Below are positions 40,968 to 50,372 of a stretch of DNA of 64,000 bases, piece by piece. Within the stretch, counting starts at the first letter, position 1; each line of letters opens with the position of its first letter. The stretch comes from Sphingomonas sp. PP-F2F-G114-C0414. Lineage in GTDB: Bacteria; Pseudomonadota; Alphaproteobacteria; Sphingomonadales; Sphingomonadaceae. The stretch is from contig NZ_RCWT01000010.1 of assembly GCF_003688595.1 (NCBI RefSeq), forward strand, positions 310,001 to 374,000. The letters run 5' to 3'. Made by a program: the position numbers and the translations under genes. The notes beneath the pieces are model-generated. The model did no database searches. It was not told where the DNA came from and saw nothing but the letters and a program-made list of their open reading frames with translations.

Positions 40968-42157
40968 TGCACGACGGGGTAATGCGCGCGCCACCCGCGT
41001 CGCGTGCCAAGTGGGGCGGCGTCCGACAGCTCGATCCGCTGGAGCGTGCCACCCTTGGTCGCGTGCCATTGGGTCAGCAGGATTTCGGATTCGAGCGTCA
41101 CGGCATTTGCGACCAGACGCGTGCCGGCATCGAGCGTCGCGCATAACCGGTCGAGCAAGGCGTTCGACAATCCACCGCCAACGAACACGACATCGGGCGA
41201 GGGAAGCCCTTCGAGGACTTCGGGCGCACGGCCGTTGATAACGCGGAGTCGGTCGGCTCCCAATTTTGTCGCATTGGCGCGGACCCGGTCGGCGCGAACC
41301 GGATCCGCCTCGAACGCGACCGCGCTCGTCGACGTGTGCGACAAGAGCCACTCGATGCCGATCGAACCCGACCCGGCGCCGATGTCCCACAAGGTCTCGG
41401 CCGGCCTCGGTGCGAGCGCGGAGAGCGTCAGCGCGCGCACCGCCCGTTTCGTGATCTGTCCGTCATGGTCGAACCAATGATCCGGACGGCCGGCGGCACT
41501 GGGCACCACCGCGCCGTCGCCCGCTACCGTCACACCGACGGCCACGGGATGCGCGATATCGGCGAAGTCGAGCGTGGCAGCGGTGCTGCGGCGGATGCGC
41601 TCGGACGGGCCGCCGAGCGCTTCGAGTATCCACAGCATGCTGGCGCCGAAACCCAGCTCGTCGAGATAGCGTGCGAGCTGACTTACTGCGGTACCATCGC
41701 GCACCAGGACGATCGCCTGTCGCCCCGGCGCGAGGATCGGACGCAGCCGCGTCAACGGTGCGGCATGGAGTCCCAGGCAGGCGGTATCGTCGATCGGCCA
41801 ACCCAGCCGCGCGGCGGCGAGCGCGAACGTGGAGACCGCCGGATGCGCCACCCATTCGTCGCGCGCGAGATGCCGTGTGATGGTCGTCCCCGCACCGAAC
41901 CAGAACGGATCGCCCGAGACGAGCAGGACGACGCGCCGCCCGCGCTGTTCGAGCAAGCGCGCGATGCCGTCGTCGAACGGGATCGGCCAGGGTGCGACAT
42001 CGCAGCGAAGATCGGGTAGCAGCGCGAGATGCCGCGTCGCACCGGTCACCAGATCGGCGCGTTCGATCGCGGTGCGACTTGCCGGCGACAACCCCGCCGG
42101 TCCATCCTCGTTGATCCCGACGATCGTCAGCCACTGAACAGTGCGAGACTCACCCAT
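40949..42157 (-). CDS. cobL: Precorrin-6Y C5,15-methyltransferase (decarboxylating), CobL
   Basis: A ~402-residue fusion. The N-terminal half (residues ~1-200) is a CbiE-type methylase (LTIVGINEDGPAGLSP, LLVSGDPFWFGAGTT); the C-terminal half (~215-402) is a CbiT-type Rossmann methylase (ETLWDIGAGSGSIGIEWLL). Together they methylate C5 and C15 and decarboxylate the acetate at C12, making precorrin-8X. I choose the ATG at 42157, with GAGG nine bases upstream; it shares the tetranucleotide CATG with the start of cobK on the other strand. Two further in-frame ATGs lie upstream inside cobK, so a slightly longer form is possible. Confidence 0.92.
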   Translation of the reverse strand: MGESRTVQWLTIVGINEDGPAGLSPASRTAIERADLVTGATRHLALLPDLRCDVAPWPIPFDDGIARLLEQRGRRVVLLVSGDPFWFGAGTTITRHLARDEWVAHPAVSTFALAAARLGWPIDDTACLGLHAAPLTRLRPILAPGRQAIVLVRDGTAVSQLARYLDELGFGASMLWILEALGGPSERIRRSTAATLDFADIAHPVAVGVTVAGDGAVVPSAAGRPDHWFDHDGQITKRAVRALTLSALAPRPAETLWDIGAGSGSIGIEWLLSHTSTSAVAFEADPVRADRVRANATKLGADRLRVINGRAPEVLEGLPSPDVVFVGGGLSNALLDRLCATLDAGTRLVANAVTLESEILLTQWHATKGGTLQRIELSDAAPLGTRRGWRAHYPVVQWSVAL

Positions 42158-42905
42158 GCCGTCCATCCTCATTCTCGGCGGCACCACCGAAGCCAGCGCG
42201 CTTGCTTCCGCGCTGGCGGAACGCGGTATCGCCGCTGTGCTGAGCTATGCCGGTCGTGTCGCGAACCCGAAGCCACAGCCGGTGCCCGTGCGGATCGGCG
42301 GGTTCGGGGGTGTCGACGGCCTCGCGACCTATCTTCGTGAAACGGGCATCACACATCTGGTCGACGCGACGCATCCGTTCGCGGCGCAGATGAGCCGGCA
42401 TGCTCTCGCGGCGGCGGCCTTGGCAGGTGTCCTGCATATTGCGTTTACGCGACCGGCCTGGACTCCCGAAGACGGCGACGACTGGCACCGCGTCGGCGAT
42501 ATCGACGCAGCCGTCGCGGCGCTGGCAGGGCCGTCGCGACGCGTCATGCTGGCGCTTGGGCGCATGCATGTCGAGGCGTTCGCAGCACAGCCGCAGCACC
42601 GCTATCTGCTGCGCTTCGTCGACCGCGCGGAGCGTGCAATCGGACTGCCCGATCATCATCTCGTCATCGATCGCGGACCGTTTACCGTCGAGTGCGACCT
42701 GACCCTGCTGCGCGAGCACGCGATCGATCTGCTGGTATGCAAGAATGCCGGTGGTTCGGGCGCGATGGCCAAGCTGGTTGCGGCACGGACGCTCGGGCTG
42801 CCGGTGGTCATGATCGATCGTCCCGCCATCCCTGCGCGAACCGAAGTCTACGATGTCGCGGGCGTGCTTCGCTGGCTGGATCACGACGCCGACCTCGGCG
42901 TGTAG
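42156..42905 (+). CDS. cobK: Precorrin-6A reductase, CobK
   Basis: A ~249-residue NADPH-dependent reductase that reduces precorrin-6A to precorrin-6B. ILILGGTTEASALASAL is the N-terminal nucleotide-binding motif; VDATHPFAAQMSRHA, GRMHVEAFAAQPQHRYLLR and LLVCKNAGGSGAMAKLVAA are CobK landmarks. It is the only cob gene here on the + strand: its start codon overlaps that of cobL (CATG) and its last 25 bases overlap the end of cobJ. A GTG at 42141 would add five residues. Any promoter must lie within the cobL coding sequence. Confidence 0.93.
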   Translation: MPSILILGGTTEASALASALAERGIAAVLSYAGRVANPKPQPVPVRIGGFGGVDGLATYLRETGITHLVDATHPFAAQMSRHALAAAALAGVLHIAFTRPAWTPEDGDDWHRVGDIDAAVAALAGPSRRVMLALGRMHVEAFAAQPQHRYLLRFVDRAERAIGLPDHHLVIDRGPFTVECDLTLLREHAIDLLVCKNAGGSGAMAKLVAARTLGLPVVMIDRPAIPARTEVYDVAGVLRWLDHDADLGV

Positions 42906-43639
42906 AGAAACGGCGTCCCGGCGCGCGCGATCATCCGCGTCGTGCTCGACCCGATAATGACGACCGTCCGCATGTCCGCCATCTCGGGCCGCGCATCGGG
43001 CAGCGCGACGATCCGCAGGTCTTCGTCGGGCGTCGACACTGCGCGGGCGAACAGGACCGGGCGCGCATCCGCGCAGGTCTCGCGCAGGATCGCCAAGGCG
43101 GTGCCGAACCCGTCGGGTCTCGCCTTCGAGCGGGGGTTGTAGAACGCGATCGCGAAATCGGCGTCCGCCGCCAGCCGTATCCGACGCTCGATCAGCGCCT
43201 GCGGCTTGAGATTGTCGGACAGGTTGATCGCACAGAAATCATGGCCGAGCGGCGCACCGACGCGCGCGCTGGCGGCAAGCATGGCGGTGATTCCCGGGAG
43301 CACGCGGATATCGAGGGCGCGCCAGTCCGAGGGCCCGTTCTCGACCGCTTCGAACACCGCCGCCGCCATCGCGAACACGCCCGGATCGCCGGAGGAGACG
43401 ACGACGACCCGGTGTCCTGCGGTCGCCAGGGACAGCGCGTGCGCGGCGCGATCGAGTTCGACGCGGTTGTTGGATGCGTGCAGCGTCAGCCCGGGGCGAG
43501 GAGCGACGCGTGCGACATAGGGGATGTAGCCGATGACGTCGGTGGCTTCAGCAAGCGCCTGGGTCACTTCCGGCGTGACCAGCGCGGCGTCGCCCGGCCC
43601 GAGCCCGGCGATCGCGAGCCATCCTGCGGGTGGCGTCAC
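42881..43639 (-). CDS. cobJ: Precorrin-3B C17-methyltransferase, CobJ
   Basis: A 252-residue SAM-dependent methylase that methylates C17 and drives ring contraction of precorrin-3B to precorrin-4. It shows LAIAGLGPGDAALVTPEV, DVIGYIPYVARVAPRPG, VVVVSSGDPGVFAMAAAV, PGITAMLAASARVGAPLGHD and FYNPRSKARPDG. The GTG at 43639 overlaps the cobI stop (GTGA), the same junction style as the rest of the operon; the longer open frame upstream is cobI shadow. It converges with cobK by a 25-base overlap. Confidence 0.93.
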   Translation of the reverse strand: MTPPAGWLAIAGLGPGDAALVTPEVTQALAEATDVIGYIPYVARVAPRPGLTLHASNNRVELDRAAHALSLATAGHRVVVVSSGDPGVFAMAAAVFEAVENGPSDWRALDIRVLPGITAMLAASARVGAPLGHDFCAINLSDNLKPQALIERRIRLAADADFAIAFYNPRSKARPDGFGTALAILRETCADARPVLFARAVSTPDEDLRIVALPDARPEMADMRTVVIIGSSTTRMIARAGTPFLYTPRSAS

Positions 43640-44361
43640 GGCCTGCGTCCCTGGCCGTGGATCAGCACGATCGCGAAATATGGCGCGATGTCGGTCGCAT
43701 CGGCCAGTCGCGTGACGCGCTGGTCTGGCATCGCCGCATATTCGACCAGCCATGCGGACTCCTCGCGGCCCGCCGCGACAAGAGCCCGGCGCAGCTTGGC
43801 GAGGTGCCGGCCGATCTTCATCACGACGAGCGCATCGGTATCGCGAATGCGGCGAGTCAATTCGTCCTCCGGCAAGGTCGCGGTCAGCACGGTCAGGACG
43901 TCCTCGCCCCAGGTGATCGGCGTGTCGCTCGCGGTCCAGGCGCCCGACATGCCGGTGATCCCCGGCACGACGCAGACCGGCGCGATGTCAGAGAGGCGCG
44001 AATGCAGGTGCATGAACGAGCCGTAGAAAAAGGGATCGCCTTCGCACAGCACGACGACGTCTTCGCCGGCGTGCGCGAGCGCCGCGAGATGTCGCGTGCA
44101 CTCGGCGTAAAATGTCGAAAGCCAGTCGTTGTAGCGAGGGTCGGAGATTGGGATCTCTGTCGTGACCGGGTATTCCATCGCGTATTCGATCGCATCGGCA
44201 CGCAGCATGCCGTCGACGATGCGGCGCGCTTGGCCGGGTTTGCCTGCCTTGCGGAAGAACGCGATATGCCGTGCGCCGCGCACCAGGCGATCGGCGCGGA
44301 CGCTCATCAGGTCCTGCGCGCCGGGGCCCAGACCGACGCCGTGGATCGTCCCGATCGTCAT
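43636..44361 (-). CDS. cobI: Precorrin-2 C20-methyltransferase, CobI
   Basis: A 241-residue SAM-dependent methylase that turns precorrin-2 into precorrin-3A. Landmarks: IHGVGLGPGAQDLMSVRADR, IAFFRKAGKPGQARRI, VVVLCEGDPFFYGSFMHLH, VVPGITGMSGAWTASDTPI. The ATG at 44361 overlaps the cobH stop by four bases, and its stop overlaps the cobJ GTG. Confidence 0.94.
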   Translation of the reverse strand: MTIGTIHGVGLGPGAQDLMSVRADRLVRGARHIAFFRKAGKPGQARRIVDGMLRADAIEYAMEYPVTTEIPISDPRYNDWLSTFYAECTRHLAALAHAGEDVVVLCEGDPFFYGSFMHLHSRLSDIAPVCVVPGITGMSGAWTASDTPITWGEDVLTVLTATLPEDELTRRIRDTDALVVMKIGRHLAKLRRALVAAGREESAWLVEYAAMPDQRVTRLADATDIAPYFAIVLIHGQGRRP

Positions 44362-44987
44362 TCGGCGTAGCTTGCGAGCGCGTTGATCGCCGCGACCGTG
44401 ATCGCGCTGCCGCCCATCCGGCCGTCGACGACGACGCAGGGCACGGGTTGCACGCCCCAGAGCGCGGCCTTCGATTCGACCGCACCGACGAAGCCGACCG
44501 GGCAGCCGATGATCGCAGCGGGACGCGGGCAATCGGGGTCTTCGAGCATGTTGAGCAAGTGGAACAACGCGGTCGGCGCGTTGCCGATCGCCACCAGCGC
44601 GCCGGCCAGATGCGGTCGCCACAGTTCCAGCGCCGCCGCAGACCGCGTGTTGCCCATGGCGCGCGCGAGGTCGGGCGTTTCGGCAGCATTGAGCGTGCAG
44701 AGCACCGGGTTCGCCGCGGGAAGCCGGCCGCGCGTAATCCCCTCTGTGACCATCCGCGCGTCGCACAGGATCGGCGCACCGGCGCGCAACGCGGCACGGG
44801 CGTCGGCCGCGAACGTGCGCGAGAACCGGATGTGCTGGGCCAGTCCGACCAGGCCACAGGCGTGGATCATCCGGACGGCGACCGGTTCCTCCTCCGGGGA
44901 AAACCGCGCCAGATCGGCTTCGGCGCGGATCGTCGCGAACGATTGACGATAGATCGCCGCGCCGTCGGTCTCGTAGATATGCGGCAT
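44358..44987 (-). CDS. cobH: Precorrin-8X methylmutase, CobH
   Basis: A 209-residue enzyme that moves the C11 methyl group to C12, giving hydrogenobyrinic acid. Family marks: AVRMIHACGLVGLAQHI (with the catalytic His), ILCDARMVTEGITRGRLP, RSAAALELW, IGNAPTALFHLL and IIGCPVGFVGAVESKAAL. Its ATG overlaps the cobG stop by one base (TGATG). Confidence 0.95.
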   Translation of the reverse strand: MPHIYETDGAAIYRQSFATIRAEADLARFSPEEEPVAVRMIHACGLVGLAQHIRFSRTFAADARAALRAGAPILCDARMVTEGITRGRLPAANPVLCTLNAAETPDLARAMGNTRSAAALELWRPHLAGALVAIGNAPTALFHLLNMLEDPDCPRPAAIIGCPVGFVGAVESKAALWGVQPVPCVVVDGRMGGSAITVAAINALASYAE

Positions 44988-46072
44988 CAGGCGGCTCCGA
45001 AATGGGCGAGGACGGCAGGGGCATCGAGACCTGCGAGCGCAGGCGGGTCGCCGGCGCGCGCGACGAAGCCGAGGTCGAACCGACCGCCACGGCCGGTCAG
45101 GACTACATCGGCGGGGGCGGACCGCGCGCATCCCTTGGCGCAGCCCGAGACGTGGAGCCGACCGGCGACATGCGGCGCGAGGCGGATCGCGAGGTCGCGG
45201 GTTGCGACGCTCGCCTGCGGGCACGCCGGGGCGCCGACGCACGCATCGACGCGGACCGTCGCGGGGTCTTCGCGGCCGAGCATGACGCCTGGTGCTCCGC
45301 CTTCGACGATGAGCGTTCGCCAAGGCGTCACGCGGATCGCGGTTGCGCCGCTCGTGCGCATGAACGCGGCGAGCGCTCCTGCGTCGATCCGACCGAACGG
45401 CAGCCCATGCGCGGTTCCGGCCTGATCGGCGGTCTCTGCGATCGGCGCCCGTGGCCGAACGGTTGCGATCATCGGTAGGGGGGCAGCATGGCGCGCCATC
45501 CGCCCGACATCGCCGCCGCCGGTGTCGACGAACCAGTGCGCCAGCTCGATCAGCGCGTCGACCTCGCCGCCTGCGATCCGCGCCCCTGTTTCGCGACCTT
45601 CGGCGCGCAGGATCAGGTCGCCATCGGTACCGCGCTCGATCCGGAAGTCGGCGGGGTCGGCGTGCAGCACGGGCGTATCGCCGGCATCGATCGCAAAGCC
45701 GACTTTGCCGGGCAGATCGGGCAGTTCGGACAGCCGCTGCATCAGCTCGCTCGCGATCCGGTGCGTGTCGTCGCCGGTGCGCCAGTCCGGCGCGACCAGG
45801 ATGGCGCGCCGGGCCTCGGCGACCGGGTCGCGGTCGACTAGGCCCAGATCGCACAGCTCTTCGATCAGTGGTTCCCAGGCGTCGACACCGCGGATCTGGA
45901 GGTTGGCGCGATTGGTGGCGTCGATCTGGCCGTTGCCATAGGCGATGGCGGCGTCGCACAGCCCGATCACCTGCTGGCAGGTCAGCCGGCCGAGTTTCGG
46001 GCGGACGCGGACGATCATTCCGTCACCCGCGGCCATCGGACGCCACGCGGTCGGGCACCAGCCGCGGATCAC
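44987..46072 (-). CDS. cobG: Precorrin-3B synthase, CobG
   Basis: A ~361-residue oxygen-dependent monooxygenase of the nitrite/sulfite-reductase fold that hydroxylates precorrin-3A before ring contraction. The N-terminal part RGWCPTAWRPMAAGDGMIVR and ATNRANLQIRG and the C-terminal cluster-ligating cysteines (DACVGAPACPQA; VSGCAKGCARS) are intact, so it should hold a 4Fe-4S centre. I use the GTG at 46072, which overlaps the cobN stop as GTGA, rather than an in-frame codon at 46120 deep in cobN; the residues lost carry no family features. Confidence 0.92.
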   Translation of the reverse strand: MIRGWCPTAWRPMAAGDGMIVRVRPKLGRLTCQQVIGLCDAAIAYGNGQIDATNRANLQIRGVDAWEPLIEELCDLGLVDRDPVAEARRAILVAPDWRTGDDTHRIASELMQRLSELPDLPGKVGFAIDAGDTPVLHADPADFRIERGTDGDLILRAEGRETGARIAGGEVDALIELAHWFVDTGGGDVGRMARHAAPLPMIATVRPRAPIAETADQAGTAHGLPFGRIDAGALAAFMRTSGATAIRVTPWRTLIVEGGAPGVMLGREDPATVRVDACVGAPACPQASVATRDLAIRLAPHVAGRLHVSGCAKGCARSAPADVVLTGRGGRFDLGFVARAGDPPALAGLDAPAVLAHFGAA

Positions 46073-49000
46073 GCGTCGATATCCAGTTGCGCGAGGATCG
46101 AGTTGCGGCGCGTCGTCCACAGGCCCGACGCATGGAGCGCGGCAAACCGCGCCTCCAGTGCCGCGAGCGCCTGCGGATTGGCGTTCGCCATGAACGCGCG
46201 CACGTCGTCGCGCGCCAAGGTCGCATCGTAATACAGGTCGATCGATTGCGGCGAGACGGCATCCGCCAGATGCGCGAACGCGCCGAGGTGATCGAGCGTC
46301 GCCGCAATCTCCGCCGCACCGCGGAAACCGTGTCGCATCATCCCGGCGACCCAGTCCGGGTGCGCGGCGCGGGCGCGAACCACGCGGGCGATCTCCTCGC
46401 GCAGTGATCGTGCGCGCGGCCGGGCGGGATCGGTGGCGTCGAGATGGTAGAGCGCAGCGTCACCGCCCGAGAGCGTCTTTGCCGCCGCGAACCCGGCTTC
46501 GTGCGCGGCATAGTCGGCAGCCAGCAGCAGGTCGGTTTCGGGCAGGTCCTGGATATGGACGAAGCTGTCGGCGGCAGCGACGCGGTCGCGGATCCCGGCG
46601 GGGTCGGCCCGCTCGCCGTCGTCGAGTGCGTAGGCCGATGCCGCCAGCCACGCTTCGCCGGCGGCAAGGCGCGCCTCGGGCATATAGGTTTCGCCGGCAT
46701 CGTCCATGCCGACCCCGTAGCGTCCGGGGGCGGGGCCATAGACCCTCGGGCTGGCCGGCGCTGCGACGAACGGGTTGAGATCCGCGGGTTCATCGCGGGC
46801 GGCCAGTGCGCGGATGGCTTGGCCGAACATCGTGCAGAGCGTGGAGAACGCGTCGCGGAAGAGCCCCGACACGCGCAACGTCACGTCGATCCTCGGCCGG
46901 TCGAGCCGCATCAGCGGCAGGATCTCGACCCCGGTGACGCGCTGCGACGCCATGTCCCAGACCGGTTCGGCGCCGAGCAAGTGAAGCGCCATCGCGAACT
47001 CCTCACCCGCGGTACGCATCGTCGCGGATCCCCACAGATCGACGACGAGTCCCTTCGGATACTCGCCCTGATCCTGGAGATGGCGGCGGATCAGTTCCTC
47101 GGCGAGCAGCACGCCCTGCGCATGCGCGGACCGCGACGGTACCGCACGCGGATCGATCGCATAAAGGTTGCGCCCGGTCGGCAGCACATCCGCGCGGCCG
47201 CGCCATGGCGACCCCGCAGGCCCGGACGGGACACGGCGCCCGGCAAGCGCCGCGAGCAGCCCGTCACGCTCCGCCTCGCCATGAGCGCCACGCCCGAACA
47301 CATGCAGTCCGTCGCCGAACCGGCTGTCCTTCACGTCGCAGACGAACGTATCGATCCGCGTGACGACGTCCGCCGCGGATGCCGCCTGATCCAGCGCCAG
47401 CGTGTCCTCGAGCCCGAGCGCGTTCGCCTCGTCGCGAATGTCCGCCTGCAACCGGTTCCGTCGTGCCGGATCGAGCCCGTCAGCGGTGGAAAACTCGTCG
47501 AGCAAGGCTTCGAGCCGATCCATCCCCGTGCCGCTCTTCGTGCCGATCATCGGCGGCGGGACGTGGCCGAGCGTGACCGCGCCGATCCGTCGTTTCGCTT
47601 GTGCCGCCTCACCGGGATCGTTGACGATGAATGGATAGACCACCGGCATCGCACCGGTCAGCGCTTCGGGCCAGCAGGCATCCGACAGCGCGACCGCCTT
47701 GCCGGGCAGCCATTCGAGCGTGCCGTGCGCGCCGACATGGACCAGCGCATCGGTGCCGCGTGACCGCAACCAGAGATAGAAGGCGACATAGCCGTGGCGC
47801 GGACAGCGGGAGAGGTCGTGATATTCTTCGGTTCGGACGGCGGATCGCCCCCGTTCGGGCTGGAGTGCCACCAGCGCGGTGCCAGCCGACAGCGCCGCGA
47901 ACCGGAACGCACCGGCCTGGACCGCGGGATCGTCTTCGGGTTCGCCCCAGGCGGCGGACAGCTCGGTTCGCAGCGAGGCGGGCAGGGTGGTCAGCGCCGT
48001 GCGATAGGCCGAGACTGGCCACGCGATGGGGGGCGACCCGAGCGCGGACGCGATGTCGTGCTGGGAGTCGATCGCGTATCCTGCGGCCTTCAGATCCTCC
48101 AGCATCGCCTCGACCGAGGCGATCGCGTCCAGACCCACGGCATGCGCCATCTGGTGCGCCTTGCCGGGGTAGGTCGACAGGATGATCGCCAGGTTTCGCT
48201 CGGTCGGAGGCTTGGCGGCCAGTGCGATCCAGCCATCGATCCGCGCGGCGATCGCGGCGATGCGCTCGGCATCGGCGCGGTGTTCGCGGCGGGCATATTG
48301 CAGATCGGGGTCGGGCGAAGCCGCTTCCTTGAAGCTGGCAACGCCCGCGAAGATCCGTCCGTCGACCTCGGGCAGGACGACGTGCATCGCGAGGTCGGCG
48401 GGCGACAGACCGCGCGGCGCATCGACCCACGCGGTCCGGTCCGATATCGCCAGCGCGACCTGGAAGACGGGAACATCCGCACCGTCGAGCGGTGTCGTGT
48501 CGTCGCTGCCGCGCCCCGAGAACGCCGTCGCGTTGACGATCGCGACGGGCGCCAGCGCGACCACCCAGCGGCGTAGCCAGCCGCTCGCGTCGCCGTCCTT
48601 CAATGACGGTACGAACAGCCCCAGGACATCGTACCCGCGAGACGTGAAAGCCGTGTGCAACGCGGCGATCGGATCGAGATCCGCCGCCGCCAGATACGAT
48701 CGATAGAAGATCAGCAGGATGTGCGGCCGCGATGCGGTCATGAGCGATGCCGCCGGACACGCGACGCCGGTATCCGGCAGCCACCCGCCGACTGCGGCGA
48801 GGGCTTGCGAACCCGTCTTCGGTTCGGCCCGCAACCCCGCGGCCAAGGCGAACTGCGCCAGCGCCTCGCGCGACGCGTCGGCACCGCCGATATCGCAGAG
48901 CGCCGACAATTGCCGCAATACCGCCGGCGGAACCGTGGACGCGGCGTCCAGCCGGCGGTCGTACCGGCCGTCCGCGGGCAGGACGGCCAAGGCAATCCCG

Positions 49001-49329
49001 CGCCGCCGCGCGAGTGCTTCGACCTGCTGCAGACCGTAGGACCAATAGGCGGTGCCGCCGATCAGTCGGATCAGGATCGCTTTTGCGCCGGCCAGCGTCT
49101 GCTCGATATAGGTGTCGACCGACAGCGGATGCGTCAGCTCGGCCAGACTGGCGAGCCGCACGCTCGGCATCGCGTCGCCCGCTGCGATCGCGGCGCGCCA
49201 GCCCGTGCCGAACGCGGCGAGATCGCTGTCGGAAAACGAGAGCACGACGAGGTCGGCAGCGCTCTGCCCCAGATCCTGGGGAACAGCGCTTTCTTCCAGA
49301 CCGTGGGTCTCGCGAAAGACGACGTGCAT
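46069..49329 (-). CDS. cobN: Aerobic cobaltochelatase large subunit, CobN
   Basis: A 1086-residue subunit that, with CobS and CobT (not in this window), inserts cobalt into hydrogenobyrinic acid a,c-diamide with ATP hydrolysis. Landmarks: IRLIGGTAYWSYGLQQVEAL, ILLIFYRSYLAAADLDPI, VHVGAHGTLEWLPGKAVAL, YPFIVNDPGEAAQAKRRIGA, VDLWGSATMRTAGEEFAMAL and the C-terminal WVAGMMRHGFRGAAEIAATL. It is somewhat shorter than the ~1250-residue Pseudomonas protein, as is common among sphingomonads. The ATG is five bases after the cobW stop. Confidence 0.95.
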   Translation of the reverse strand: MHVVFRETHGLEESAVPQDLGQSAADLVVLSFSDSDLAAFGTGWRAAIAAGDAMPSVRLASLAELTHPLSVDTYIEQTLAGAKAILIRLIGGTAYWSYGLQQVEALARRRGIALAVLPADGRYDRRLDAASTVPPAVLRQLSALCDIGGADASREALAQFALAAGLRAEPKTGSQALAAVGGWLPDTGVACPAASLMTASRPHILLIFYRSYLAAADLDPIAALHTAFTSRGYDVLGLFVPSLKDGDASGWLRRWVVALAPVAIVNATAFSGRGSDDTTPLDGADVPVFQVALAISDRTAWVDAPRGLSPADLAMHVVLPEVDGRIFAGVASFKEAASPDPDLQYARREHRADAERIAAIAARIDGWIALAAKPPTERNLAIILSTYPGKAHQMAHAVGLDAIASVEAMLEDLKAAGYAIDSQHDIASALGSPPIAWPVSAYRTALTTLPASLRTELSAAWGEPEDDPAVQAGAFRFAALSAGTALVALQPERGRSAVRTEEYHDLSRCPRHGYVAFYLWLRSRGTDALVHVGAHGTLEWLPGKAVALSDACWPEALTGAMPVVYPFIVNDPGEAAQAKRRIGAVTLGHVPPPMIGTKSGTGMDRLEALLDEFSTADGLDPARRNRLQADIRDEANALGLEDTLALDQAASAADVVTRIDTFVCDVKDSRFGDGLHVFGRGAHGEAERDGLLAALAGRRVPSGPAGSPWRGRADVLPTGRNLYAIDPRAVPSRSAHAQGVLLAEELIRRHLQDQGEYPKGLVVDLWGSATMRTAGEEFAMALHLLGAEPVWDMASQRVTGVEILPLMRLDRPRIDVTLRVSGLFRDAFSTLCTMFGQAIRALAARDEPADLNPFVAAPASPRVYGPAPGRYGVGMDDAGETYMPEARLAAGEAWLAASAYALDDGERADPAGIRDRVAAADSFVHIQDLPETDLLLAADYAAHEAGFAAAKTLSGGDAALYHLDATDPARPRARSLREEIARVVRARAAHPDWVAGMMRHGFRGAAEIAATLDHLGAFAHLADAVSPQSIDLYYDATLARDDVRAFMANANPQALAALEARFAALHASGLWTTRRNSILAQLDIDA

Positions 49330-49334
49330 CGGGA

Positions 49335-50372
49335 TCAGGCTCCCAGCGCTGCTCCGATCGCATCCGGATCGAGCCGGCCGCGCTCGGCGATGACGACCAG
49401 TCGAGTACGGCGCGGCTCGTCGGCACGCCAGGGTCGATCGTAATGTGCCCGGACGCGGGCGCCGACCGCCTGCACGAGCAACCGCATCGGCTTGCCGGCG
49501 ACCGCGGCATAGCCCTTCACGCGGAGGATCTCGCCGCCCGCCGCCAGCGTCTCGATCCGCGTCGTCAGCGCCGCTGGATCTTCGACACTATCCCATTCGA
49601 CGACGATGCTGTCGAAATCGTCGTGCTCGTGATCGTCCTCGCCGTCGTGATGCGAGGGACGTGCGGCGATGTCGTCTTCGGCCGCGGCGCCGAGCCCGAG
49701 CACGACGCGGGGATCGACGACGCCATCGACCAGTTCGACGATCGGCAGAGGCCGTACGGTCTCGGCGGCGATCACCGCGCGCGCCGCCGCGATGCCGTCC
49801 GCGCCGGCAAGGTCGCATTTGGTGAGCAGGATCAGGTCGGCACAGGCGAGCTGGTCCTCGAACACTTCGGACAAGGGCGTTTCATGATCGATGCTCGGAT
49901 CGGCGGCGCGCTGCGCGTCGATCGCGGCGAGATCGGGCGCGAACCGGCCTGCGGCGACGGCTTCGGCATCCGCGAGCGCGATCACCCCGTCGACGGTGAT
50001 CCGCGACCGGATCGCGGGCCAGTCGAACGCCTTCAGCAGCGGCTTGGGCAGCGCGAGGCCGGACGTCTCGATCAGGATGTGGTCGGGGCGCGGATCGAGC
50101 GCGAGCAGCGTCTCGACGGTCGGGATGAAATCGTCGGCGACGGTGCAGCAGATGCAGCCATTGGCGAGCTCGACGACATTCTCCGCCGGACAATCGGGGA
50201 TCGCGCAGCCCTTGAGGATATCGCCGTCGACGCCGAGCGTGCCGAATTCGTTGACGATCACCGCGAGGCGACGCCCGCCGGCGTTGCGGATCAGATGGCT
50301 GATCAGGGTGGTCTTGCCGGCACCGAGAAAGCCGGTGACGATGGTAACGGGGATCTTCGATAGATCGGGCAT
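49335..50372 (-). CDS. cobW: CobW, metal-binding GTPase of the cobalamin operon
   Basis: A 345-residue G3E GTPase thought to deliver cobalt for corrin synthesis. It has the P-loop GFLGAGKTTLISHL, the metal motif NGCICCTVADD, the guanine-specificity loop LTKCDLAG, and a His/Asp-rich loop (HHDGEDDHEHDD) that could bind metal. The ATG at 50372 has GAGGAGA upstream; the open frame running further back translates the riboswitch and is rejected. It is the first gene of the operon, 181 bases downstream of a cobalamin riboswitch. Confidence 0.95.
   Translation of the reverse strand: MPDLSKIPVTIVTGFLGAGKTTLISHLIRNAGGRRLAVIVNEFGTLGVDGDILKGCAIPDCPAENVVELANGCICCTVADDFIPTVETLLALDPRPDHILIETSGLALPKPLLKAFDWPAIRSRITVDGVIALADAEAVAAGRFAPDLAAIDAQRAADPSIDHETPLSEVFEDQLACADLILLTKCDLAGADGIAAARAVIAAETVRPLPIVELVDGVVDPRVVLGLGAAAEDDIAARPSHHDGEDDHEHDDFDSIVVEWDSVEDPAALTTRIETLAAGGEILRVKGYAAVAGKPMRLLVQAVGARVRAHYDRPWRADEPRRTRLVVIAERGRLDPDAIGAALGA

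Noticed and set aside
46073..46120. Longer CobG starting at 46120
   Set aside because: It would run 52 bases into cobN; the GTG at 46072 gives the GTGA overlap used elsewhere in the operon and begins right at the conserved RGWCPTAWRPM segment.
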